Shown here piece after piece: positions 1 through 8,472 of a stretch of DNA of 64,000 nucleotides. A program made the translations under genes and the position numbers. Position 1 is the first letter of the stretch, and the number at the start of each line of letters is the position of its first letter. Under the pieces are notes generated by a model, which was not told the origin of the DNA, ran no database searches, and was given only the letters and a program-made list of their open reading frames with translations. The stretch covers positions 1 through 64,000 of the forward strand of contig NZ_CAJGZM010000005.1 in the NCBI RefSeq assembly GCF_904846175.1, given 5' to 3'. Source of the DNA: Psychrobacter immobilis. GTDB taxonomy: Bacteria; Pseudomonadota; Gammaproteobacteria; Pseudomonadales; Moraxellaceae.

Positions 1-127
1 ACCTCAACGTCTAAAACTACACCTCAACGTCTAAAACTACACCTCAACGTCTAAAACTACACCTCAACGTCTAAAACTACACCTCAACGTCTAAAACTAC
101 ACCTCAACGTCTAAAACTACACCTCAA
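1..127. repeat. 20-bp tandem repeat array at window edge
   Basis: The unit acctcaacgtctaaaactac occurs six times in perfect head-to-tail order, followed by a degenerate seventh copy that fades after its first seven bases. The array begins at base 1, so its true length is unknown. It lies just beyond the stop codon of the minus-strand ATP-binding protein gene, inside or at the end of the first type I restriction operon. Perfect identity of the units suggests recent expansion. I see no open reading frame or CRISPR-like spacers in it: the units are contiguous. Confidence 0.95.
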
Positions 128-145
128 TGTTTAATATTAGACTAT

Positions 146-1786
146 CTATTCGTCTTTTAGTTTCCATTTTTTAGCTTCAGTTGTGATCTTATTTTGTTTT
201 CGTAAGCCTTGTAGTAAGTTTCGTACTTTGTCTTTTTTCTGCTGTTCTGACAGCACGTCTGGTAGCTTATCAAAAAGCAGTTCATCAATCACAGAGCGCT
301 TTACTTCACCAAAATTTTCAAGGCACTGTAGGATGATTTCTTTATAATACTGATTGTTCAGCCCTTTATTTTTAATGTAGTTTGCCATCTCATCAGTCTG
401 TTTAGCAATGTGCTTGGCGATATGACAGTTTGTTTTTCTACCTTCAATCAATTGACGACTCTTAAGATACTTAAACTCATTGTCATTGAGAAGTTTACCC
501 TTTTGTACCTTATCGAGTAGGATAATGTCCTCAAGCGATAGGTCAGGGGATTGCGCCAGCTTTTGCGCATATGCTGGATCGATAATCTTACCGTAAATGG
601 TCACTTCAACTTTATTATTGGTTAAGTCGTATTCAGGCAACGGGAAAAACCTTTCCCGCTGAATGATAAACATCTTTCTAATACCACTACCAATGGTGTC
701 GATCATATTTAGGTTGACCATGGCATCAACCAAAAACTTGTTACGATAGCGATGTTCAGGGGCGTCTTCTTTGACCACAGCTTCAACACTAGTAGGAATA
801 AACCGTCCTTCGTTTTTTATGACTAGTCTGCCGTCCTCAAATTCAACTAGGCTAACGCGACCGCCCCGCGTATAGTCTTGATGGGCAATGGCGTTGTTTA
901 ATGATTCCCTAATCAGGTACGGGTGGTACTGATCTACCTCTTCAGGAAATAAGGTATAGCCTTGCATATAGCGATATTTCAAATTACGAACCTTACCAAA
1001 TACCTCATCCACTGCCAGTAGTAGAGGGCACGTAAAATGCTCATAATCTTTTTCGATACCGTCTTTATCTTTAAGTATCCAAGTGATTTTTGCAGAAGCA
1101 GGGTTTATAAAATACTCTGATTCACTTTTACCTAGCAGTAAAATAGAGGTACGAGTGATTTGACCTTTAAAGGTAAGCTTGGCTTTATCCAAGAACTTAC
1201 GATCATCCCAATCCGTCATATCTTCTTTGAGCTTGGGGTTTTTGTCAGCAAATCTGAGACGTGCAAAGGCAATAGCGTCAGGGTCGAGATCGTCAATGCT
1301 GGCATCAGCAATGGTGTGCCGACTCCAATCAACTTGCGATGGTGCGCGCATAGTCTCAAGCTCATTGATGTTTAATGCCCCAAGCGATGAGCCATCGCGC
1401 CCGTAGTAATGTCCATCAAACGCAATCGGCATGCCTTGCGGTGCAGCTGGTATCTGTAACATCAGCACTCTGCCATTAGGGTGGGCGATGTCATGAATAT
1501 CAGTAAACGTCACGCGCCCTGTCATGCGATCCGCCACGTCTTTTTTTAGCTTATCTAAGGCAGCATCATTGGGATAAGCCTGCGTACCGACGATATTTTT
1601 ATCGTCATCAACGCCCAATACCAGGCATGCGCAATCCTTTGCTTTTAGGTTGGCTTCGTTGCTTAACGCTGAGAAGTATTTGCATAACTTCTTAAAGTCA
1701 TACTGCGTCTTGGCTTCTTTAAACTCAACGACTTCATTTTCGTTATAGCCTAGCAGATCGGATAATTGGTTAATGGCATTGGGCAT
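146..1786 (-). CDS. AlbA_2-domain ATP-binding protein of a type I restriction operon
   Basis: About 546 residues. The N-terminal ~130 residues (ENEVVEFKEA and the following LVLGVDDDKNIVG) match the AlbA_2/Schlafen-like putative nucleic-acid-binding domain; residues ~300-345 (LIRESLNNAIAHQDYTRGG, then LVIKNEGRFIP) match the HATPase_c_4 ATP-binding module of the same protein family. Such proteins recur beside hsd genes, but their biochemical role in restriction is not settled. The gene follows hsdS by under 40 bases and is probably cotranscribed. A GTG three codons upstream (1795) is another possible start; neither has a convincing ribosome binding site. The C-terminal third (after ~residue 420) is lysine-rich and probably a winged-helix region, which is inference. 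Confidence 0.8.
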   Translation of the reverse strand: MPNAINQLSDLLGYNENEVVEFKEAKTQYDFKKLCKYFSALSNEANLKAKDCACLVLGVDDDKNIVGTQAYPNDAALDKLKKDVADRMTGRVTFTDIHDIAHPNGRVLMLQIPAAPQGMPIAFDGHYYGRDGSSLGALNINELETMRAPSQVDWSRHTIADASIDDLDPDAIAFARLRFADKNPKLKEDMTDWDDRKFLDKAKLTFKGQITRTSILLLGKSESEYFINPASAKITWILKDKDGIEKDYEHFTCPLLLAVDEVFGKVRNLKYRYMQGYTLFPEEVDQYHPYLIRESLNNAIAHQDYTRGGRVSLVEFEDGRLVIKNEGRFIPTSVEAVVKEDAPEHRYRNKFLVDAMVNLNMIDTIGSGIRKMFIIQRERFFPLPEYDLTNNKVEVTIYGKIIDPAYAQKLAQSPDLSLEDIILLDKVQKGKLLNDNEFKYLKSRQLIEGRKTNCHIAKHIAKQTDEMANYIKNKGLNNQYYKEIILQCLENFGEVKRSVIDELLFDKLPDVLSEQQKKDKVRNLLQGLRKQNKITTEAKKWKLKDE

Positions 1787-1823
1787 GAGGGTCACTTGGC
1801 TGTTTGGTGTAGTGATATAAATG

Positions 1824-3116
1824 TTAGCTGACCTTGATCTTACCTGTCACTGCTTGGTTAATCAGGATGGTTTTGTATTCTTTTAGACGATCGATTTGTT
1901 TTTCATAGGTATTAATAGTTGCAGTTATTTGCTTAGACAAATCGTTGGTATATTCTACTATCTCGATTTGCTCTTTTAAAGGCGCGACTACTATTGCCAT
2001 TCTTCTAAAATCCCTATAGCTCAAGTTTTGTCTCAAACCACTTCCATACTTATAAATAGCCTTAGTCGTATCAAGTGTATGCAGGTACAGATGATAAAAA
2101 TCAGCGTAGTTGTTATTGATTACAGCAAGGTTTAAGTATGCACTGGTTATAATCCCTTTCACCTTAGAAATACTAGTTCTCAAGCTGTTCTTATCGTTCT
2201 GTAAGTCAGTACCTCTAATGATAATATCGTTAGGCATTACAACCTGATAAGTCTCAAAGCTTTCAGGCATTAAACCATACATCTTTTCAGCAGGCTTAAT
2301 AATTATTCGACCATAACTTAGTGACAAAACGGTACTTTCTACCATTCCTTTATTAGCTTGCTTCTTTTCAGAAAAGATATTTAATCCTACATCCGTTTTC
2401 CAATGTTCTGGAATATCGCCAATCCAATCAACACCGCTATCTTTCATCGGCGCATCAGGGTTTAGACCTTTGGTCACTGCATTTTGAATCACGATTTGCT
2501 TATACTCTTCAAGCTTGGTGATTTGCTGCTGCTTTAGGGTGACGGCTTGATCGATTTGGGCTGTTTTTGTTTTGACAAAACTAACAATACTTCGTTGAAC
2601 TTCTAGAGAAATATTAGGCACTTGAAATCTTTTAAAATCACTAAAACTCAAGTTCTGTCTTAACCCCGTTCCCATCTTATAAATAGCTTTAGACGTATCA
2701 AGGCTATGCAAATAATAATATAGATATTCAGGCAAATAGCTGCTTCCAACTTTAAGCCCTAAATAAGCACTTGTGATAATGCCCTTATCTTTAACCAGTC
2801 CTATTCGTAAACTAGTTTTATCATTTTGTAAATCCATACACCTAATAATAATATCATTGGGTTCTACAATTTGATAAGTTTCAAAACTTTCGGGAACGAG
2901 ACCAGTTAGTTTTTCTTTAGGCTTGATAAGGATATTGCCATAACTTAACGATAAAACAGTATCGACTGTTAAACCCTTATTTTTCAATTTATTTTCATTA
3001 ACGAATTTAAATGCAGGCGTTAAACTCCACTCTTCAGGAATATTTCCCAACCAATCGACACCGCTATCTTTATAACTGTCATAACGAGGGTAGCTATCAA
3101 TGACTGTCTTATCCAT
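1824..3116 (-). CDS. hsdS: Type I restriction-modification specificity subunit HsdS with duplicated TRDs
   Basis: 430 residues. It has two target-recognition domains, each opened by a DSGVDW-(I/L)G-(N/D)IPE(E/H)W motif (near residues 17 and 227) and followed by conserved helical spacers rich in Lys and Gln (QQQITKLEEYKQ; YEKQIDRLKEYK). HsdS sets the DNA target of the methylase and nuclease complexes. Unusually, the two TRDs are close copies of one another: both contain TVLSLSYG, PESFETYQ, NDIIIR, DLQNDK, GIITSAYL and GLRQNLS in the same order. A strong GGAGG precedes the ATG, two bases after the hsdM stop, so the genes are translationally linked. Confidence 0.93.
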   Translation of the reverse strand: MDKTVIDSYPRYDSYKDSGVDWLGNIPEEWSLTPAFKFVNENKLKNKGLTVDTVLSLSYGNILIKPKEKLTGLVPESFETYQIVEPNDIIIRCMDLQNDKTSLRIGLVKDKGIITSAYLGLKVGSSYLPEYLYYYLHSLDTSKAIYKMGTGLRQNLSFSDFKRFQVPNISLEVQRSIVSFVKTKTAQIDQAVTLKQQQITKLEEYKQIVIQNAVTKGLNPDAPMKDSGVDWIGDIPEHWKTDVGLNIFSEKKQANKGMVESTVLSLSYGRIIIKPAEKMYGLMPESFETYQVVMPNDIIIRGTDLQNDKNSLRTSISKVKGIITSAYLNLAVINNNYADFYHLYLHTLDTTKAIYKYGSGLRQNLSYRDFRRMAIVVAPLKEQIEIVEYTNDLSKQITATINTYEKQIDRLKEYKTILINQAVTGKIKVS

Positions 3117-3118
3117 GA

Positions 3119-5584
3119 TTAACCCTCCGGATTTGCTAGGCGTTGTGCGCTTAAGATTTGCGCGATCAAGCCATCCGCTTGTTGCTCAAGCTCAACCAAC
3201 TCTCTAGCTACTTCAGTTAATGAACGCAGAGGCTTATGCTGATAGAAGTATTTGTTAAAGCTAATCTCATAGCCTATTTTCACGCTATCAAGGTCAATCC
3301 AAGCCTCATCGACGTGAGGCTTAACCTCATTAAGGTAGTACTCATGGATGCTGTCACCAAGCGGTATTGACTCAGAATCACGCAGGTCTGAGTTTGATTC
3401 ATAGACCACATACTGGTTGGGCTTGGTTTTATCCATACCAACGCTTGCCGCAGGATAATAACCGTAGTCTGCTAACTCATCAGTGCTACAGTCTAAGTGC
3501 GCTGTCAAAGCCTCAAGTTTTTCAGGCTTAAAGGTACTGATAGACTTAATGACTTTTGCGCCGGTTTCTTCATACCAGCTCACTGCATCGAGTATCTGCT
3601 TAAGCTCGTTTGCCTTAAGCTTAATATCATTAGATTTAACTAGACCCTTGACCAAATCGGTAAATATATTAAAGTCGGTATATAGCGTATCGCCATTGTA
3701 ATCATTCGCGATGTCATCAGTGATAGCGTCGCGAATACTAATAGCATGATTGAGTATCGTGAGCTGGTTTTCCCAAGTATCAAACTCTATTAGCTTTTTG
3801 CGCTGTTTGGCAGACAGTCCAAGCTCTTCTTTTTCTGACCACTCCTTGATTTCATCGATTTGTTCAATAAAAAATTCATAGTCGTATAGATCATTACCAA
3901 ATCTATCAAACACCTCACACATCGCATCATATATTTGATTGTCAAAGCGCAACCGTCCGATAAGATCATCACGCATTTGCACGTGACGGCGATCAGGGCG
4001 CTCAATATTCACTTTATAATAGCCAAAGTCTTGATTGTCGAATATTTGACAGGCGATACCAATAGGATCACCTTTTTCGTTGAAGTCATCGGGTTGACGT
4101 TCAATGCTTGCCATATCTAAGTAAGTCTGGGTAATGGCTTGAATATCTGTCGGGCTAAACTCGCAGTTTTTATCGCCTAAGTTTTTGCGTAGCTTGCGAT
4201 ACATTTGGCTGGCGTCAATCAACTGTACCTTGCCTTGGCGGTGCGTAGGTTTGTTATTTGATAGTAGCCATATATAGGTGGTAATGCCTGTGTTATAAAA
4301 TAGGTTGTTTGGCATTTGGATAATGGCTTCTAGATAGTCGTTCTCGATAACATGACGGCGGATGTTACTTTCGCCTGAACCTGCATCACCAGTGAACAGA
4401 CTTGAGCCATTATGCACTGATGCAATGCGAGAGCCTTGGCTCCCGCTATCAGTCGCTTTCATCTTATCGACCATTTCCATCAAGAATAATAGCTGACCAT
4501 CGCTTGATCGCGGGGTAGCAGACTCAGTACTGACCGTGCTCCAGTAGTCAGCTAGATCAACGGTAAATCGGCTATCTCTAACCTCTTTACCGTCCATAAT
4601 GTACTGCTTTTCATTTGCCCAGCTTTTACCATAGGGAGGGTTGGATAGCATGTAGTCAAAATGCTTACCGGCAAAACTATCAGACGATAGGGTAGAACCG
4701 ACCTTGATGTTTTCAGGGTTGTTGCCCTTAATCATCATGTCCGACTTACATATCGCGTAAGTCTCATCGTTGATCTCTTTACCATACAGATAAATACTGC
4801 GCTCATAGTCTTCGCTTTGATATTTCTCGATAATGAAGTTTTGAGACTCGGTGAGCATACCGCCACTACCACAGGCAGGATCATAGACAGTAATACTTGG
4901 CGGTAGGTTGCCTTGTAATGGGTCAAAGATAAGATGGGTCATGAGCTCAATAACTTCACGCGGGGTAAAATGCTCACCTGCCTCTTCGTTGTTTTCTTCA
5001 TTAAACTTGCGAATCAGCTCTTCAAATACATAGCCCATACCTAAGTTGCTTAAGCCTTGAATTTTATTGCCATCAGGATCAATTTTTTCATTGGGCGAGA
5101 AGTTCATGTAAGGAGAGACGAACTGCTCAAGAACGCCTATTAGCACTTGCTTATTAGCCATGTGTTTAAACTGAGCGTAAAGGTCAAAGCATTTGATAAT
5201 TTCTTTGACGTTATCGCTATAACCGTGTAAGTACTCTTCAAGGTTAGCTAATAGAATTTGCTCATTATTGCTGGCCGTTTCTTTAAGTAACTTTAATGTC
5301 CATTTACTAGTGTTATAAAATACGTAGCCTGAGGCTTCTCTTAAACCAAATTCGTCTTCTTCATCAAAACCTTCTTCTTTTTGGTGGCTGATCTCTTTCA
5401 ATACTTCGCCTTTGGTTGGCTCAAGCAAGCTATCCAAGCGGCGTAGCACTACCATTGGTAATATGACATCACGGTACTTACCTCGGACGTATACGTCTCT
5501 TAAGTAGTCATCAGCAATTGACCAGATAAAAGAAATAAGTTTGTTATGAACGGTTTGTAATTGCTTGTGGGCTTGTTGACTCAT
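3119..5584 (-). CDS. hsdM: Type I restriction-modification DNA methyltransferase subunit HsdM
   Basis: 821 residues. This is an N6-adenine methyltransferase that modifies host DNA with HsdS and protects it from HsdR. An N-terminal helical HsdM_N domain (start to ~170) precedes the catalytic domain with the SAM-binding motif DPACGSGGM near residue 235 and the catalytic NPPY tetrapeptide near 313. The protein is longer than many HsdM subunits (500-650 residues); the extra C-terminal ~250 residues contain no motif I recognise. It is first in a minus-strand operon with hsdS and the ATP-binding protein. It is not closely similar to the second HsdM at 56-58.7 kb, so the two systems belong to different type I families. 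Start codon has a weak Shine-Dalgarno. Confidence 0.93.
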   Translation of the reverse strand: MSQQAHKQLQTVHNKLISFIWSIADDYLRDVYVRGKYRDVILPMVVLRRLDSLLEPTKGEVLKEISHQKEEGFDEEDEFGLREASGYVFYNTSKWTLKLLKETASNNEQILLANLEEYLHGYSDNVKEIIKCFDLYAQFKHMANKQVLIGVLEQFVSPYMNFSPNEKIDPDGNKIQGLSNLGMGYVFEELIRKFNEENNEEAGEHFTPREVIELMTHLIFDPLQGNLPPSITVYDPACGSGGMLTESQNFIIEKYQSEDYERSIYLYGKEINDETYAICKSDMMIKGNNPENIKVGSTLSSDSFAGKHFDYMLSNPPYGKSWANEKQYIMDGKEVRDSRFTVDLADYWSTVSTESATPRSSDGQLLFLMEMVDKMKATDSGSQGSRIASVHNGSSLFTGDAGSGESNIRRHVIENDYLEAIIQMPNNLFYNTGITTYIWLLSNNKPTHRQGKVQLIDASQMYRKLRKNLGDKNCEFSPTDIQAITQTYLDMASIERQPDDFNEKGDPIGIACQIFDNQDFGYYKVNIERPDRRHVQMRDDLIGRLRFDNQIYDAMCEVFDRFGNDLYDYEFFIEQIDEIKEWSEKEELGLSAKQRKKLIEFDTWENQLTILNHAISIRDAITDDIANDYNGDTLYTDFNIFTDLVKGLVKSNDIKLKANELKQILDAVSWYEETGAKVIKSISTFKPEKLEALTAHLDCSTDELADYGYYPAASVGMDKTKPNQYVVYESNSDLRDSESIPLGDSIHEYYLNEVKPHVDEAWIDLDSVKIGYEISFNKYFYQHKPLRSLTEVARELVELEQQADGLIAQILSAQRLANPEG

Positions 5585-5694
5585 GGAATGGCTCTAATTA
5601 TTGAACGAGATTTGATAGCGGTTAGTATAAGGAGTTGGCTTGTGATAAAGCAAATATAATAAGGCTATATAAGTAGTGCTTAATAAGTAATGCT

Positions 5695-5729
5695 TGTTTA
5701 AATTATTGAAAAAATTTAAACATATGTTT
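5695..5729. promoter_or_regulatory. Two overlapping palindromes between divergent hsdM and small acidic gene
   Basis: The sequence TGTTTAAATT (5695-5704) is exactly repeated in inverted orientation as AATTTAAACA (5713-5722) with an 8-base spacer. It overlaps a perfect 12-base palindrome AAACATATGTTT (5718-5729). It lies in the divergent intergenic region that must hold the promoter of the hsdM operon and that of the gene starting near 5772. This geometry fits a dimeric repressor site. No candidate regulator gene is adjacent, so the binding protein is unknown. Confidence 0.45.
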
Positions 5730-5771
5730 GATTTTCTGCTACTATTCATCTTTCCAACTATTATTTAAAGG

Positions 5772-5963
5772 ATGAGTAAAGTGGGCAATCCATATGGCGA
5801 TGAAGATGAGTATCTTGAAGACGATGAAGAGTTAACTGTGATGCAAAGGCAGCGTCAGCTAGACCTAAGAATAGCGCTAGCAAATCAGGGATTAACTGAA
5901 TCAGATCTTGGAGACGGAGTGCTGCCTGGAGCCTTTATTGATGAAAATGATTACAAAGAATGA
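5772..5963 (+). CDS. Small acidic hypothetical protein
   Basis: 63 residues, very acidic at its N-terminus (DEDEYLEDDEELT) and with a C-terminal ENDYKE; no signal peptide, membrane segment or cysteine. I do not recognise a family. The AAAGG at 5767-5771 abuts the ATG at 5772 but is ideally spaced for a GTG at 5781, so the protein may start three codons later. It is transcribed divergently from the hsd operon and lies 55 bases upstream of the lipoprotein gene. A DNA-mimic role is conceivable for such acidic proteins next to restriction genes, but this is speculation. Confidence 0.6.
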   Translation: MSKVGNPYGDEDEYLEDDEELTVMQRQRQLDLRIALANQGLTESDLGDGVLPGAFIDENDYKE

Positions 5964-6018
5964 ATATCTGACTTGATACTTATCGCAACTATAAGATAGA
6001 TAAAAAAGGAATGTAGGC

Positions 6019-6621
6019 ATGAAAGGTTTTTTATTAGGAGGTATGGCTACTCTAGTACTTCTTCTTATAGGGTGCGAATCTAAAGTCCAAGACTATCCAA
6101 AAGAACACACAGGCGGTACTTCGTCTACGGCCAACGAGACTATAGGCGATTCTGTGCTATCAGAAGAAGTGGAGCCTGATGAAGACTATGAAGTTCTAGA
6201 TAGTCCTGACTTTGGCGATGGACTTGAGTATGATCAAGAAGGCAATCGTTACTATCCTGAAGACCATATAGAAGAAGCTCATGAGGTGGTAGAAGAAGAC
6301 GCTTACGAGTTAGTCGAAGAGGTATATGAGGTGGACCCACTTACATTAGCGCCATTACGCGTGTGGGGTAGAGACCTTTCCAATTCGATGTCAACTAACC
6401 CCAATCAAACCTTAGCCAAATACGGAAACCGTCGACTCATCATCAACGGTCAAGTACAAATGGTGTTTGAAGACGGTGTCACATTGGGTAGTACGTTTGT
6501 CGGCATTAACCCAAATGGTATTTCAAAGAACGACGTCATCACCGTTTACTGTTACGGTGTTGACCGCGCTAGCACTAACGGTTACGCTCTATCTGCTATT
6601 GGTCGTGACTGTTCATATTAA
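6019..6621 (+). CDS. Acidic lipoprotein of unknown function
   Basis: 200 residues. A lipoprotein signal peptide is visible: Met-Lys, a hydrophobic core (LLGGMATLVLLL) and the lipobox LIGC at residues ~16-19, so it should be lipid-anchored in an envelope membrane. Residues ~45-115 are a low-complexity Glu/Asp-rich stretch, and the C-terminal ~85 residues form a compact domain ending in DCSY with cysteines near 184 and 198 that could pair. The C-terminal part (INGQVQMVFEDGVTLG) resembles OB-fold tRNA_anti-like lipoprotein domains, but only loosely. The ATG is preceded by AAAAGGAATG. Its neighbours give no functional hint. Confidence 0.75.
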   Translation: MKGFLLGGMATLVLLLIGCESKVQDYPKEHTGGTSSTANETIGDSVLSEEVEPDEDYEVLDSPDFGDGLEYDQEGNRYYPEDHIEEAHEVVEEDAYELVEEVYEVDPLTLAPLRVWGRDLSNSMSTNPNQTLAKYGNRRLIINGQVQMVFEDGVTLGSTFVGINPNGISKNDVITVYCYGVDRASTNGYALSAIGRDCSY

Positions 6622-6952
6622 GCAACCAAAGAATTACATATAAGGGAAACCAATTACATCTGCATTACCGAAAAAGATCAATAATGATTCTTGGAAAGAA
6701 AACATAAATTGGGATAATTATGACTTTTGTCGTAATTACATGTGTTTTCCATTGTTAGCGGACATACGTAACCCTATGATTTGCTTAAGTACCAAATTAT
6801 AATAATAGAGGGTCGTTATCTAAATTACAGAAATTACCATAAGATCTATAATGTATTCCTTATGTTGACTACGACGAGATGAAAGTATATTTTGGCGACA
6901 CCAGTTAATAATGTTTAATTGTTAATAAAAACTGATGAATAAAGACTCTAAA
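6622..6952. other. Gene-free stretch between lipoprotein gene and mobile-element alpA
   Basis: No open reading frame of note. A hairpin-forming sequence AATTATGAC-TTTT-GTCGTAATT sits near 6714-6735; it lacks a following T-tract. The left boundary of the tRNA-Ser element might fall here, but I found no copy of the tRNA-Ser 3' end, so this is not supported. Confidence 0.4.
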
Positions 6953-6983
6953 CAAAAAAATAAGCCATTTAGATTGGCTTATT
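6953..6983 (-). terminator. Intrinsic terminator after alpA
   Basis: Stem AATAAGCCA (6959-6967) pairs perfectly with TGGCTTATT (6975-6983) around a 7-base loop. On the minus strand it is followed by a run of T (the A-tract at 6954-6960), as expected for the end of the AlpA gene that stops 16 bases before it. Confidence 0.85.
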
Positions 6984-6998
6984 TATTTATATAACTGC

Positions 6999-7259
6999 TT
7001 AGTGAACTCTCGCAGCTATCTTATCATCTAACCACTCTGCAATCTCGCTCTCGACCCATGCTACACGCCCCTTGGATAGCTTAACCTGAACAGGGAAGGT
7101 AGGGTCATAGCGATTAGACTTCTTGTCTAATATATCGTAAATAGTTGTACTACTTAGTCCAGTAAAGTAGATAACCTCTTTAAGTGGTAACATTCTTGGT
7201 AAGCGTACAGCCCTTAGATTGTTAATTTCAGTTTGATTGTTAATGTTTAGATTTTCCAT
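6999..7259 (-). CDS. AlpA-family phage/element transcriptional regulator
   Basis: 86 residues. It has the AlpA/excisionase-like MerR-type helix-turn-helix (PRMLPLKEVIYFTGLSSTTI, then FPVQVKLSKGRVAWVESEI, and EWLDDKIA), at residues ~20-80. In P4-like prophages AlpA activates expression of the element's integrase or acts in excision, so a role in controlling the neighbouring integrase is likely. Gene order and strand agree with the other element genes. It ends in a clean intrinsic terminator; a 170-base leader separates it from the terminator of the gene upstream. Length is typical for the family. Confidence 0.87.
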   Translation of the reverse strand: MENLNINNQTEINNLRAVRLPRMLPLKEVIYFTGLSSTTIYDILDKKSNRYDPTFPVQVKLSKGRVAWVESEIAEWLDDKIAARVH

Positions 7260-7374
7260 GATTTGCTCCTTATAAGTGTATGAGAGCGTTTCCCCTCATA
7301 TACTTACCGAGTCCTATAATTTTTTACTGCATCCCATGCCGTCCGACGATTAGCTTTTGACGCAGCTAATAAAA

Positions 7375-7403
7375 AAAAGGAGCTGCATGAAACAGCTCCT
7401 TTT
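7375..7403 (-). terminator. Bidirectional terminator after gp3-like gene
   Basis: AAAAGGAGCTG (7375-7385) pairs with CAGCTCCTTTT (7393-7403), 11 base pairs, with an A-tract on one side and a T-tract on the other. It lies 26 bases beyond the stop codon of the minus-strand gene ending at 7430. Confidence 0.9.
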
Positions 7404-7429
7404 TATGCCGTGTGCGTGTGTTAGCTTTA

Positions 7430-8347
7430 CTAACTAACTGCTGTCACACTTTGCCGTAACCCCTGCTCAATACTGGTCACGTCATGATCGGCTAAGCCAT
7501 GGTTCAAGTGCCTATGCGCATCTTGATGTTTACCAGAATCGCCTGTCTCGGCTGGATAAAATTCTTCCACCACTGCAAATGCCTCGTCGCTATCAATTTC
7601 AAAGCACGAGTTCACATAGCCAAGCTTCGCCGCTGCCTCTAATGCTTCCTGATCAAAGCCGTGGTCGCTAAGCTCCGCATCAATTGCTTTGGCATTAGAT
7701 ACCGCATCTTTGAGCGTCACCCCATCACGCAGCGTTAAATCGACAAAGTAAATCGGCGTACGATAGCTTTGCGTCGTACTTTTTCCTCGCAAAGTTAGTT
7801 GCAACGGTAAACATGACAGCTTATTGCCTGACACCGCGGCAAAGTAGCTTAAGCGTGCGGCAAGCGTCCTGATACTATTAAAGCCAGTCGTGCGAAAGAT
7901 AAAAGTACCCAGCTCATCGTCCTCAGACAAATTCACGTACAGACGACCGTATGGCTTACAAGCACCGCCTTGCGCCAGTGGGCAACGATCGGGTGATGGG
8001 CATGGCAGTTGCTCAACACCATTGCTTGTGCGGCGCTGACATTGCTCACCGTCGCCCACGCATAGCGGTCTGCCAGTTTGTCTATCGAACAAGGTGTATT
8101 CTGCTCGCAAATTAAGTGTCGGATCATTAAATAGCATACGTACAGGTATTTGCCGCAGCTTGCCGTCACTCTTTGCACGTAGCTTTTCATCAAGTGGATG
8201 GTTGATCCAGCCCTCCTTGTTTTGGATTTGGCTGGTAATGGTAAATTGATCATCTTTGGCAGGAAGACGTTTGCCATCTTTTACAATGACACGTCCAATG
8301 CTGATACGACCTAAAACTGGTGGGGTTATCGTTAGACCTTTAATCAT
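7430..8347 (-). CDS. gp3-like recombination directionality factor / 'hydrolase or metal-binding' family protein
   Basis: 305 residues. The N-terminal part (LGRISIG, then DQFTITS) and a cysteine cluster with Cys at about residues 95, 102, 114, 120 and 128, followed by PYGRLYVNL, match the family annotated either as gp3-like recombination directionality factors or as 'hydrolase or metal-binding protein' in plasmids and ICEs. The cluster probably binds zinc. Related proteins sit next to exonuclease and recombinase genes in such elements, as here (YqaJ exonuclease directly upstream). Classical gp3 factors partner serine integrases, while this element has a tyrosine integrase, so the directionality role is uncertain. 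Start ATG has AAGGAATACC upstream. Confidence 0.62.
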   Translation of the reverse strand: MIKGLTITPPVLGRISIGRVIVKDGKRLPAKDDQFTITSQIQNKEGWINHPLDEKLRAKSDGKLRQIPVRMLFNDPTLNLRAEYTLFDRQTGRPLCVGDGEQCQRRTSNGVEQLPCPSPDRCPLAQGGACKPYGRLYVNLSEDDELGTFIFRTTGFNSIRTLAARLSYFAAVSGNKLSCLPLQLTLRGKSTTQSYRTPIYFVDLTLRDGVTLKDAVSNAKAIDAELSDHGFDQEALEAAAKLGYVNSCFEIDSDEAFAVVEEFYPAETGDSGKHQDAHRHLNHGLADHDVTSIEQGLRQSVTAVS

Positions 8348-8394
8348 GGTGGTATTCCTTATAGGTTTAATAGAATGTGTTTAGCCATAAAAAA

Positions 8395-8415
8395 GCCCAC
8401 CTATGATAGGTGGGC
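8395..8415 (-). terminator. Intrinsic terminator after YqaJ exonuclease gene
   Basis: GCCCACCTA pairs perfectly with TAGGTGGGC around a 3-base loop and is followed on the minus strand by six T. It lies only 48 bases before the ATG of the next gene, leaving hardly any room for a separate promoter. Confidence 0.9.
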
Positions 8416-8472
8416 GGTTATGCGCTAGATCTGGTTTGTTGGTTTGTTGGTTTGTTGAGAATAGATAGCGGC

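Noticed and set aside
1..127. CRISPR array
   Set aside because: The 20-base units are directly contiguous with no spacers, and no cas genes lie nearby.
5600..7000. attL copy of the tRNA-Ser 3' end
   Set aside because: No stretch resembling the T-arm/acceptor sequence was found by eye; the left end stays undefined.
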